DNA of 64,000 bases from NCBI RefSeq assembly GCF_022201045.2, contig NC_068563.1, positions 27,563,001 through 27,627,000 of the forward strand. Direction: 5' to 3'. Below, piece by piece: positions 53,121 through 64,000 of this stretch. Made by a program: the position numbers and the translations under genes. The notes below the pieces were generated by a model. It searched no databases, was not told where the DNA came from, and saw only the letters and a list, made by a program, of their open reading frames with translations. The stretch is from Citrus sinensis (taxonomy: Eukaryota; Streptophyta; Magnoliopsida; Sapindales; Rutaceae). Positions within the stretch are counted from its first letter, which is position 1; every line of letters begins with the position of its first letter.

Positions 53121-53565
53121 TTGGTTTGTAAAAGATTTCTTATGTACGAGAACAAGATATCACCCATTAACGAAACTGCAGTAAAATATATAGAAAATGC
53201 ATTATAGAGAGCATAAAATGATAATTTTATACACACACGCACACACACAGAGTTCAATTCTCAAGTGTCAATTAATACTCTCAAATTAAATGAACATTAG
53301 GTAGGAATTTAAAGAGGAAATGGTACATGTAATACTGACCGACCGTTGTCAAAGTCGTCATAGCCAAAGCTAGTGACCTGTCAATCGACAATTTTAACAT
53401 TATTTACAACAGTTCATGACATGCAACTCAACTGGCTTTTATGTTTTACAAATTTAGATATATATATATATCAAAAACAGAGTAATTTAATTTAATACTG
53501 TACATTGTTGAGGTTCTTCTAACCAAAAACAACAATTTGGCTTTAAATGTTGCCATAAAGAGAGG

Positions 53566-54381
53566 TGTTGATGCGGGATTCCGGTTCTCCTTGTTCTACG
53601 ACTAGGATCTCTGCTCGATCAACGTCATCACGACCAGGGGGTCTCCTCGCAAGGCTTCTTCTCCAGAGGTTCCTGCGCACACAGACAAGTCAGAGTACGC
53701 CGGTTGTTTTCCCGGCGCAAACCCTCCGACGCTCAAGTCAGATATGAAGGTTCGGGGAACGCTTGCCACAGATCTTATGGCTTTTTCGTGGTTTTCTCTT
53801 CTTTAGAATTTCTTTTCTAATCTCAAAAATGCTAACCCAATTACCTTCGTTGGCTACCTTTTTATAGGCTTCCTCTGAATCACAGTTTTCTGCTTTTTTC
53901 GAGACGGTATGGGACTCTGACAGCCGCGTTATGGGCAAACGTGGGATCTTGCGTGTTACGCCACGGTTCTGGGGAAAGCGTGGCTGTCGTGGTTTCGTGA
54001 GATCTTGTTTCCGCTTTTTTGGGGGACGGTATGAGACTCCAACTGCTGCGTTATGCTGCGTTATGGGCAAACGTGCGATCTTGCGTGTTACGCCACGGTT
54101 CTGGGGAAAGCGTGGCTGTCGTGCCTAGATTCTCGGGCTGGAGAGCAGGTCTTGCCAACTGCCGTCGACCGGGTCTCCTCGCCTCTCGACCTCTAGCCGG
54201 AATGGCCTTATGCCTCTTACAGGAAATTTGCCTCGCGGATGACGTGCTCGTGGACGAGCAGGATATTTCTGCTCCTGTTCCCCCGCGCACCAGGCTTTTA
54301 CGGAACACACCGGTTCGCAGAACTCTGCCATAGGATATCTGCTCACCATGCCTGGTCTCGTCGACGTATTTCTCCCAAACA
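53566..54381 (-). repeat. 3' LTR (in element orientation)
   Basis: 816 bp, no length difference from the other LTR and about 15 substitutions by my count. It contains an internal partial duplication: the block around GTTATGGGCAAACGTG occurs at about 53929 and again at about 54060. The GC content is far above the surrounding DNA. Confidence 0.93.
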
Positions 54382-54769
54382 CCGGTCCCCCAGTTTCTGG
54401 TGTTGGGTAATGTAGTGGACCAGCAGTAGAAACTCGCTAGTACTCGCTCGCGTGGGATTGGAAAAGGCTGCCAAGAATCACGTCGCATTTAATTGCGGAC
54501 GAGGTGACGTGGCAGAAATCCCCCCCTCCATTTGAATTTCAAACCGACGGTTATGAGACCCTCGGGATTCGGCGCTGTTAAATGCTGGCAACCCCAGAGT
54601 CCGTCCTCATTAGGAAAACCAAATCCTCTCTGTTAATTATTAATAAATTAATAAAAATATTTTTTGATTACTTTCTTGTGTTGTAATTATGAGTTAATTT
54701 TCGTTTGAGAATCTGCTTGTCTTTGTCTAGACGAGCAGGTTCCGGTTTTGCTCATGGTTTTGCCACACG

Positions 54770-55256
54770 CCTTTGAAGATTCTTCAATGCCTGGGATTCG
54801 GCTCGCCTTCGCGCAGTCGAGCAGATCCTGGCACGCTTGGCATCTGTCTCGCCATAAAACAGGCTGTGAGACTTGGTGAGCCTTTGCATGCCTCAGGAAT
54901 TTCTTCGAATGCTTTGGAGTCTGCTCGCTTTCTCGTGGTCGAGCAGATCCTGGCATGCTTGGCTTCTGTCTCGCTATAAGACAGGCTTTGAGACTTGGTG
55001 AGCCTTTGCATGCCTCAGGAATTTCTTCGAATGCTTTGGAGTCTGTTCGCCTTCTCGTGGTCGAGCAGATCCTGGCATGCTTGGCTTCTGTCTCGCTATA
55101 AGACAGGCTTTGAGACTTTGTCGAGCCTTTGCATGCCTTTGATTCTTCGAGGATTGGGATTCTGCTCGCCTTCTCGTGGCCGAGCAGATCCTGGCATGCT
55201 TGGCTTCTGTCTCGCCATAAGACAGGCTTTGAGACTTTGATGAGCCTTTGCATGCC
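54770..55256. repeat. four-copy tandem repeat of about 122 bp inside the retrotransposon
   Basis: The marker GAGCCTTTGCATGCC recurs at 54878, 55000, 55123 and 55242, giving spacings of 122, 123 and 119 bp. Each unit also carries GAGCAGATCCTGGCA and a GTCTCGC(T/C)ATAA segment. Because the period is not a multiple of three, long frames appear in several - strand phases; these are by-products of the repeat, not a recognised protein. Confidence 0.9.
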
Positions 55257-55894
55257 TTATTAGTAAACCTTGATTGGCTTGTCAACGCTAGCCTAGCTCT
55301 CTTTTCTTAAATTATTCTCATATTGAGCACAATCAATTTAATGAATATCAGATATCCTTATCTCACATAGCAGAATTTAGAGAAATAATTAAATTTTCAT
55401 AGAAAAAACTGCTTGTAAATCAAAATATAACTTCTGACCTGTTCCGATTCCTACAGATGTGTGCCTTCGATGTGCTCTTATTTGAGGTTTTTTCTTGAAA
55501 TCCTTAAATATGGATTTGCTCTGCAAATTGATCAACTGGGATTGTGCTCTGGGTTTAGATCTTGGCTCCTGGGCAGCATTCTCTCAAGCACATATGTAGT
55601 ATATGTAGTGTAATCAGCAACAAACTCACTTTTGAACTTTCATATCCCTTGAGACGATTTAACGAACAGCTCCTGATTGAATTTTAACAATTCTGCCTCA
55701 ACTTGTAATGAACCGAGTTTCATACCAGAATTGTCTAAATACTTTCCTTTATATCTTTACAGGTAAGCATTCCATCCAGCCTTGATTGGTTTCCGTGTTT
55801 GAGCCAGCTTATCAATCGGTGCATGATAATATTCTGCCTTTGGCTTGGCCAGATGAAAAATCGGTAGAGACAAGAAGTTGGCTTTTGTACCGAG

Positions 55895-55912
55895 TCCCCA
55901 CAGACGGCGCCA
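55895..55912 (-). other. primer-binding site of the LTR retrotransposon
   Basis: On the - strand TGGCGCCGTCTGTGGGGA begins three T residues after the LTR end. This position and sequence are those of minus-strand priming sites in many plant Ty3-type and derived elements. Confidence 0.8.
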
Positions 55913-55915
55913 AAA

Positions 55916-56731
55916 TGTTGATGCGGGATTCCGGTTCTCCTCGTTCTACGACCAGGATCTCTGCTCGATCAACGTCATCACGACCAGGGGGTCTCCTCGC
56001 GAGGCTTCTTCTCCAGAGGTTCCTGCGCACACAGACAAGTCAGAGTACGCCGGTTGTTTTCCCGGCGCAAACCCTCCGACGCTTAAGTCAGATATGAAGG
56101 TTCGGGGAACGCTTGCCACAGATCTTATGGCTTTTTCGTGGTTTTCTCTTCTTTAGAATTTCTTTTCTAATCTCAAAAATGCTAACCCATTTACCTTCAT
56201 TGGCTACCTTTTTATAGGCTTCCTCTGAATCCCAGTTTTCCACTTTTTTCGAGACGGTATGGGACTCTGACTGCCGCGTTATGGGCAAACGTGGGATCTT
56301 GCGTGTTACGCCACGGTTCTGGGGAAAGCGTGGCTGTCGTGGTTTCGTGAGATCTTGTTTCCGCTTTTTTGGGGGACGGTATGGGACTCCGACTGCTGCG
56401 TTATGCTGCGTTATGGGCAAACGTGGGATCTTGCGTGTTACGCCACGGTTCTGGGGAAAGCGTGGCTGTCGTGCCTAGATTCTCGGGCTGGAGAGCAGGT
56501 CTTGCCAACTGCCGTCGACCGGGTCTCCTCGCCTCTCGACCTCTAGCCGGAATGGCCTTATGCCTCTTACAGGAAATTTGCCTCGCGGATGACGTGCTCG
56601 TGGACGAGCAGGATATTTCTGCTCTTGTTCCCCCGCACACCAGGCTTTTACGGAACACACCGGTTCGCAGAACTCTGCCATAGGATATCTGCTCACCATG
56701 CCTGGTCTCGTCGACGTATTTCTCCCAAACA
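55916..56731 (-). repeat. 5' LTR (in element orientation)
   Basis: 816 bp, nearly identical to 53566-54381, with the same internal partial duplication (about 56279 and 56410). Transcription promoter and polyadenylation signals would lie here but cannot be placed with confidence. Confidence 0.93.
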
Positions 56732-56736
56732 AGAGG

Positions 56737-59700
56737 ATCTAATTGTGAAATGCAACGGGAAGTACTTACTTAGATAATAAGCAAGAGATATGAGAACAAG
56801 GGGGCAGTTGTGACAAAGAAGATGGAGGAGGAGATGAACTTATACAAGGAATATAATTAATGATATATAGTAGCTGCAAGTGGTGCCTAATAATTGTGAT
56901 TTATGGGTGTTTTTTTATACTTTTCCATCTCTTTCTTCTTTACCAAACACAACTTAAGCAAGGGGGTGTATTTAACATGTAGTAAATGGATGCCTGGAGC
57001 TTTGGGAGCTTCAAGACAGCGAAGGATGAATCGGTCATTTCCGGGGTAGAGTCTCATCACTTTCCATAACCACTCTTTTTTAATTCAAGTCAAACTTTTG
57101 TACCCAGATACGTACATTCTTTTTGAGTTCACATGCAATGAATAAATTTTAGCTTTAGAAATGCAAAGATGCTTTCTCAAATTTGCTTTGGAGCTAGCCC
57201 ACATTGAAGAAAGTATACTGTACGCTGGTTCTCTTCTATGTTGCAGACTGCACGCAATTATTAAGTCGTTTTTCATGGAAGTCTTGTGAAGTTGATGTAC
57301 TAGTTTGTCTCTTAGGGTCAATCCAAAAAAAAAGAAAAAAAACCAAATTCACAATTTTTCATAGAATTTTACTAATATTTATGATTGTTTTGATAACAGT
57401 TCACCTGAACGCGTAAAGAATAGTAAAGAGATCTACTCCCAAATTGAAAGAATTTTTACTTCTATAAACCTACAGAGAGAACTTGAATCTTTTGATCTCA
57501 AAAGATTGATGGAGCTAGCTTATTTTACTTTGCCTGCAGCCCTTTCTTCTTTTTTTTCTCGGTGATTCTCTCATTCTATCTCGTGATATCTATTTGTTTT
57601 ATCTATACATTTGTACCAATTGAAAAAAGAAAATGGACTGCATTATCAATACAGACAGAGAGGTGTTTTTAACGTCACACGCAGTACTAAATGTTAGCAT
57701 TTGGGAAAAAGACATTAGAAAGGCGAAAACGTAATTGGTCCAACTCTACTCCTAATAAAAACACATACGAGAGGGGGGGGGGAGTTAAGGCATTTGTCAT
57801 CTTTCTAACATCGTCACCGAATAACAAACGTGCCCCTTAATAATTGATGATATGATGATGTAGTTGGTGGCGAATAAGAAGAACCCAGATGAGATCTCAA
57901 TAATTCACATGCGATGATGCATTGCATGGCATGCAGTGCAATGAATGCCGAGCGACCAATTTTTCAAAGCAAGACAAAAAAATGTGAAAGTTGCGATATT
58001 GCCGGAAACTGCTCGTAAAAGTCGTTGCCTTGAAAAGTCATGCGTACGCAGCCCAAACTTTGTAATCATGCAGTAATTTTCTTTCTTTTCTTTTCTTTTT
58101 CCCCCGCGGGGTTCCAAACAACACTGTGCATGCGATATTGTGATCATGATATATGCAACCCACAGTGTTTCCATCCATCCCCTACTCGGATCAGATGTTG
58201 TAAACTCTTTGCTGTGTGCTGGCTCTGCTTTATTTATTGTTTTATATATATATATTCAAAGTACCATTAAATTGCCGACGCCCATCTCACCCCAGTAACC
58301 AGTTTCACTTCACCCACAAATGGTCCCCCATGCCATATATAGTTGTGCCATTATCAATTAAACGTGTGACAGCCGCTGCAAAACGGTGGCTAAGTGAAGT
58401 GACCAGCTTAGTAAATGAAAGGACGTATTTAGAAACCTTTTGATCCACAGCCCCCACGGCACACAAAGTTACTTGTCTTTTTTTTTAAATGTTGTTTGGT
58501 TAGGTGCGTGAATGTGTCTTAATATTCTGCACGTGCTCACTCAGATTTATTACTATGTTTATATCCCACCTACAAAATTCTCCAATTCATCTTCGGCGGC
58601 GGCAGCATTATCGATTTAACATAGATGTGGTATCAGAAATTAATTAGCTTATTTAATCAGTAAGGGTGTGTTTAAGATTGAGGTTGGATAATTGTATATT
58701 TTAAGCTATTGTACTAAAATATTTGATAAACACTAACTACTATATCTTGAAAGTTATAGTGATATGATTTTTCACTTGTTTAATTAAAATTTATATTTAT
58801 TATATATTATTATTTAGTAGTCTAATAGTTATTCAATATTTTTTACCACTCATGTGAGCATAGTTAATAATAATATTGGGTAAGGAAAATATTTTGATAA
58901 TTTATTATATACTTCTAAAATCAGCAAGGAAAATATTTTCAAATATTAGGAGAATTCATAAATATTGGGTATATCACAACAATGAACATCTCCACCACGA
59001 AATTCACAGTTTTTTTTTTTTTTATATTTTAAGAACCAAATTCACTGTTTTTTTTTTTTTAGTTGCCAAGAAACTGGCTGCCTCATTATTGAATGATGCT
59101 TAACCATTCAACAAAGCTGATAGAAAAACAAGAATGCTTCAATCATATTTTCTTTCCAATATTGAGAAATAAATTTGGCCCTGTTGTCAACAAAAAAAGT
59201 ATCTTGTTAGCAATATTTCCGATACTTAAATAAAAAACAAACTATAAATATAGCTTTTTATGATTCAAATGCAACAATGATTAGTACGAAGAAACTGACT
59301 GTTCATAATTGACTGATGCTTTAACAAAACCGCTGGACAGCGAAATGCGCCGGTAAGATTTTTTTTTTTTCTTTTTCTCGCTCAAATGTTAACATAATTT
59401 AGTAGGCCCCCGCAAAATCTTGACTCCAAAATATCAAGTACGCGAGGACTCGTTTCAATATGATTTATTATTACTCTTCAAATTATTTGTTCGGAGTTTG
59501 GACCTACCAACAATGAGAAGCATTATTTTTTCTTCTACAGCAAGCTAACCCCGATTGGATGGAATTTAATTGCATTAATTGCCTGCCGCTATGTGTAAGG
59601 TTCATAAAAAATAAGCTGACAAATGCAATTACTTGCGTTCGACATTGTCAAGCTCAAAAAGCACAACACTCGGCTCCGTAAAGCACGCCCTAAAAGGACA

Positions 59701-60070
59701 AATTTTCGAGCACATTAATGCTGGACTAATTCTACAGTCTCTTGAAATAATGAAGCTTTTGAATTTATTGATAGGAAATAAGTCGACTAAGGGATCAGAG
59801 AAGGAATCTGAAAACATAAAGATACATTATGAAGGAACTGAGTACTATTGAAGTGAAAGCAGATAATAAATTGCAGAATCGGGAAGTGAAAAACACTTCG
59901 AAATACAGACAAGTTAAAAGAAATGTAATCAAATTCACAGATTGCGAAACTCTAGCTCATCATCAACAATTAATTTTAGTCAATTGGACAAATGTGCAGG
60001 GAAGCACCTTAAAGGGCCATGTCAGATTGGAGATGCTCAAACCATCCATTAGGTCAAATCTCAAGAGAAC
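56737..60070. other. intergenic region, no gene seen
   Basis: AT-rich DNA with G and T homopolymers (for example near 57774-57782 and 59010-59060). Frames here, including 57905-58270 and 59629-60161, have no recognisable motif. The last 200 bp may be the F-box gene 3'UTR on the - strand. Confidence 0.45.
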
Positions 60071-60072
60071 TA

Positions 60073-62029
60073 TCAACAACCCAAGACGGCACAGTTGTAG
60101 ACGAACACTCCGACATGCTGCTTCTCAGCAAGTACCTTCCAATCCAAGGTTCCGTTGTTAACCCCTGACTTGGGACACCACGAGTTTAGCACAACATTTT
60201 CACCTTCGGGGCCTCTTTGCCCACCCACAACCAGAAGTTCATTTCCACAAGCTTTAAAGGCCAGACCCCAGCCATTTGAGAGATCAGCTCTAACTGGAAG
60301 CCTTCCCAACACATCCCACGTGTTCTTCAACTTGTCATACTTCTTGACCATGTTAGTCAAATACTCAACTGCATATAACTGATTATCCACAACTGCAACG
60401 AGAGGAGGAGCCTGTGCAGCCCTATTGACATTTGGGTACATCCCTTCTATCTTCCTCCATTTCCTGGTCTCAAGATCAAACTCCTCCCCACAGGTCAATG
60501 AAACAGTGGGACTTGACATTCCACCAATCACATAGAATTTTCCATCCATGAAAAAGCCAGAACACAATCTACGGGGTGAATGCATGCTGGGTAACATTTC
60601 CCATCTGCCTGTTGTGGAGTCATATAATTCAGCAGATTTTAAAACATGCCCGTTCTTATCACTGCCACCTGCAATAACAGCAATAGAACCAAGACTACCT
60701 GAGCCAAACAAGCAACGAGGGTGGTTCATTCCCTCACACTTCATCCAACTACGGAAAACCAAGCTATACTTCCAAATTGCAAAATCAAACAATTCACGCC
60801 CAAAAACCAACAATTCACTACCCACAGCCAAGGACTCTTTATCTGCATGGTTGAAACACTCATCACAAGGGATCTTAGGCAAAGCCATCCACTTCTTTTT
60901 CATTGGATCGAATGCCTCCCAACCCCGTGGATCACAAACCAAGTAGACCCAATGCTCCACAATACCCAATTGCTTCCTTAACCCATACAAATACCCACTC
61001 TTGATTAACTTATGAAACCTCTTATTTATAAATAACAATGATGCATAGTCGGATGTACATGCAAAAGCAAGACAGTTCAAAGCAACATCATCAACAAGAC
61101 CAGGGAGAAGTGAATCACTTGGTCCAATCCGACAACAACCATCATTCACTCCCGCTTTCCAACTCACTACTGATAAACTAGCTGCTTCTTCTTCTTCCTT
61201 TTCTACTTCCTCCATAATATCATCCAAACGCGCTTTCTTTATCATGTTAAAAGGGAGAAAAAAAATTCTTTTCCTATAATCCAACAAAATCAAGCAAAAT
61301 TTCTATAAAAAAAAAAAAGTCAATCTTGATTAAAATTTAAAAAGATAAAAGAAAGTGTCAACCCACAATTCTCAATGACGCTCCCAATAACCAGAAAACA
61401 AATTCCGATCTTTGCACACAATGAACCTCCGCCTATATATTCTTTCCATAAAACTTAGCACATGACTCATTTATACCCATCTCTCGATCTACACCCAAAA
61501 AATCCCACTTTCGCGGCATAACTAAAAACCCATCAATTAACTTCAATTTCTCTATAAATTCCAAAAATACAACTTTTAACAGAGCAATCAAATAAAAGAC
61601 AAACCAAATTCCCCCAATACAGCCGAATTTCCGAAATTTTCCAGGAGAATTTCTCACTCGTTTACTCCAAACAGAATTACCTGGAAAATAAAAAATTACA
61701 GACAATAAATTAAAACAACAAAATTACATCATATTTCAATAGCTCAGAGATCAATATTTTAATAATAATTCTGAAACTACGGTCGGATCCGGATTAGGGA
61801 CCAAAAAAGTAGATTTGTATCCAAAACAGCGGCTATTGCACTAGTTCGGATCCGAATCCGGTAGTTACTCGGATCCCACTTGACAAATTATACAAAATCA
61901 AAACTTTCGGAGCCGCAAAATACAAAGTGAAAATTTTGGGGTACCATACCGGAATTCGTCGACGGAGTTATCGGAACTCGAGAATCGAGTCACCGGAGAT
62001 TTCATCGGAAATTGCTTGCCGTTGAACAT
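60073..62029 (-). CDS. F-box/kelch-repeat protein, At5g60570-like
   Basis: Substrate receptor of an SCF ubiquitin ligase by family. Two exons are proposed, 62029-61950 and 61273-60073, joined by GT-AG in phase to 1281 nt (426 aa). After an acidic N-terminus comes the F-box ([17 protein letters not shown] to [19 protein letters not shown]), then [20 protein letters not shown], and kelch blades marked by [52 protein letters not shown] and [11 protein letters not shown], ending [11 protein letters not shown]. Most kelch blades keep the GG and later Trp. Exon 2 alone could start at an in-frame Met (MIKKARLDD), which would make exon 1 untranslated; I prefer the longer form because its phase is exact and it has an ATG in good context. 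The substrate is unknown. Confidence 0.92.
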
Positions 62030-64000
62030 GCTGCCGGAGTCCGGCCAGTTAAGAGATTGTTTTGAAGGTAACTGAGCAAAAGTGAAAGTGGTGAAGAGAG
62101 ATGTGCTTATAAAAACTGAAAATTTTGTTGTCGTTTTGCAGTTATAGGCCTGTATTTTATAGAATTTATCTTTTTGCCCAATTTATTTCTTTAGTTGAAA
62201 ATTATTATTTTAACTTAATTATTCTTAATATAAGTAATACAGAGGTCAATATATTAATAGTTAATTAATGGAGCATATCAATTTTGTGAAACTCTAAACA
62301 TGCTGGAGAAGTTAAAAAATATTTTGATTTCAATTAGAAGGTGTCTATACTAGCGAGTTATTATGTACAAACAAATTTAAATATGTGATAACAATTCTAA
62401 AGAATAAATTATTATGTCAAACAGTTTTAGAAAAATATTTTATACTATATTAATCCTTTAATATGTTTGTGTGTGTGTGAGTGTGTGTGCGCGTGCGCAT
62501 GCAGTATACAAATTATTATTTTTATGCAGAGGCTACTTATTTAAGATGAGATATGTGAAACTTATCATTTATTACAAAGTAAAACTTATTCTTATTTATA
62601 ATTGGTCCAATTTGAAATCATAGTTTTTATGACTACGTGGAGGTTATAAATATATATACTATCACTAGATAGAGATGCATATATGTATGTACCGATGTAC
62701 GTATGTAATCCCAATCAATTACAAAAAAAATTATTTGTTAATTCTATCAAGTGCATCGCAAATAATAAGTAGTAGTCATATTAAGAAGATTACCAATCTC
62801 AAACTTTTTAAATTTCATCTTTCAAACACTACGTGGAGTTTCCGTGTATTAATTGATATTTGCTTATGATAGTCATTATGTATATCAAATACTTAATTTG
62901 GTCAACATTGCCAATTGAAAAGTCAATTATCATTAAACAACTTGAATTACATTTAAGACTATATTTATATAATTTTTAAAAGTAAATAAAAATGCACTTG
63001 TGCTCTTAAAAGATCTTTTATTTTCATTTATAATTTATATGAGTAACCTCTTCTCATATTAAGATAGTCACCAATATCAAATTCACAGACAATACATTAT
63101 CAAAATCATATGTAAATTAATAGGATATCAATTCGATACTTTCTCGAGATATTTATTTGGTATCTTAACACCATAAAGCATAATATAATAGAGATCAATG
63201 ACTATTAAACTATATCAAACACAAGTAATGAAGATTCAAACGAAGATTGTGCATACACTAGATTGCCCAAGAAAAATGTAAAAACCAAGATAGGATATGA
63301 GATAATAAAAGGAAATTAGGAGGGCCGAAGGTGAAATGAGTTAGCAAGAAACGTAAGAAGAAAGAAAATGATAAAGATTGACTAAGGTTGGCATGCCACA
63401 GCAAAGGGTTGACCAATGAGGACCAGAACTTTATCTCATCACAAAACACGAAACTTGTGATATTATTCAACTTTTTTTTTTTCCTTCTTGTTTATCATTT
63501 TGGACGTTACAAACTTTGTTAGCTAGTTCATGCCAATCAATACACCACCACCCATCACTTTTGAATTAATTTTGTTTGTTGACTCAATTTTTTAAGTACC
63601 CAATATATGTTCTTTTAATTATTAAATTTGATCGAAGGCTGAAATTACGGGATAATAAACTATAATAAAATCATATTGTCAAATTCAAGCGTTTTACCTT
63701 CATCACTTCAAGAGTTAGAATGAAGCCCTGTACATCCAATTTTTTCTTTTTTTAATATAGTGTTTAGTCACTGATTCCAAGAAGGAAAAATAAATAAATA
63801 AAGAATCTCATTAGATACTAACAAACAAGCAATCTTACAAAACCAATGCCTTGTAAGAATTATTATTATTTTTTTTAATTTAACATAACATCATATTTGT
63901 ATCGACCTTCTTGTCCTGAAACCGACTTGTATAAGAAAAAAAAAAAAAAGAATGAATTCACACAACATTTCGGGGGGGTCATTCTGTAAATTTCACTTTT
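62030..64000. other. F-box gene promoter and intergenic region
   Basis: On the - strand a TTTTTATAAGC string near 62105-62115 could be the F-box gene TATA box, with the 5'UTR just below it. Beyond it lies AT-rich DNA with a GT/GC dinucleotide run at about 62466-62500. The frame at 63258-63470 has no recognisable motif. Confidence 0.4.

Larger units (their letters stand above)
51470..53560. other. intergenic region, no gene supported
   Basis: AT-rich spacer with a hairpin element at 52277-52483, TA runs at about 52875-52891 and 53459-53471, and one exon-like stretch at 53019-53120. Confidence 0.45.
53561..56736 (-). mobile_element. non-autonomous LTR retrotransposon (LARD/TRIM type) with target duplication
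   Basis: The element (53566-56731) is flanked by the 5-bp duplication AGAGG at 53561-53565 and 56732-56736. Two 816-bp LTRs with TG...CA ends enclose 1534 bp. Just inside the 55916 LTR, the - strand reads TGGCGCCGTCTGTGGGGA, a typical primer-binding site whose first nine bases match the 3' end of tRNA-Asp; transcription is therefore on the - strand. The inner region lacks gag, protease, RT and integrase and is dominated by a tandem repeat. It must be moved by proteins supplied from elsewhere. Confidence 0.93.

Noticed and set aside
54051..54488. 145-codon frame on the - strand within and beside the LTR
   Set aside because: It crosses the LTR boundary, and parallel frames exist in the other LTR. 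GC-rich LTR sequence makes long open frames by chance; no retroviral domain is visible.
54770..55256. Regular repeats considered as a CRISPR-like array
   Set aside because: Units are contiguous 122-bp tandem copies without unique spacers, in a eukaryotic retroelement.

Overview
The window is nuclear DNA of a flowering plant. It is AT-rich, its genes are split by many short GT-AG introns, and the encoded proteins include plant-specific families: a plastid-type HDS/IspG, a LOG2/LUL RING ligase, an F-box/kelch protein close to Arabidopsis At5g60570, an arabinogalactan protein and a CCCH-TRM2 fusion. The proteins look eudicot. A woody eudicot such as Citrus would fit, but that is an impression from memory and cannot be proved from the sequence alone.

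Layout. Three genes lie on the + strand. They are a receptor-like pseudokinase (2925-7380, 9 exons), an ER protein disulfide isomerase ending in KDEL (8257-11591, 12 exons) and a single-exon transmembrane arabinogalactan protein (13601-14077). A repeat-rich gap with two copies of one MITE and a frameshifted PR-10 (Bet v 1 family) remnant follows. All remaining genes are on the - strand. They are plastid HDS/IspG of the MEP pathway (17559-23245), a YrdC/Sua5 threonylcarbamoyl-AMP synthase (25958-30615), a membrane RING-CH E3 ligase (31668-35559), a CCCH-zinc-finger TRM2-type tRNA m5U methyltransferase (40248-46902), a LOG2/LUL RING E3 ligase (47437-50171) and an F-box/kelch protein (60073-62029). 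The exon phases I worked out for the pseudokinase, PDI, YrdC, LUL and F-box genes each sum to a whole number of codons. There is no operon-like logic; the neighbours look functionally independent. Two tRNA-modification genes and three ubiquitin-pathway genes sit near each other, probably by chance.

Mobile DNA. The clearest element is a 3166-bp non-autonomous LTR retrotransposon (53566-56731). It has two 816-bp LTRs, a 5-bp target duplication, a primer-binding site showing that it lies on the - strand, and no gag-pol; its core is a four-copy tandem repeat of about 122 bp. The most unusual structure is a 2.06-kb palindrome inside the third intron of the YrdC gene (26790-28851). Each arm reads as LTR, then a tRNA-Met-type primer-binding site, then an internal leader, so two retroelement 5' halves point at each other. 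It is bordered by a diverged direct repeat of about 120 bp. Two hAT-like elements (43455-44132 and 50486-51463), a 151-bp MITE, a hairpin MITE and a SINE-like sequence complete the repeat set. The remaining gaps over 300 bp are AT-rich and show no gene I can support.
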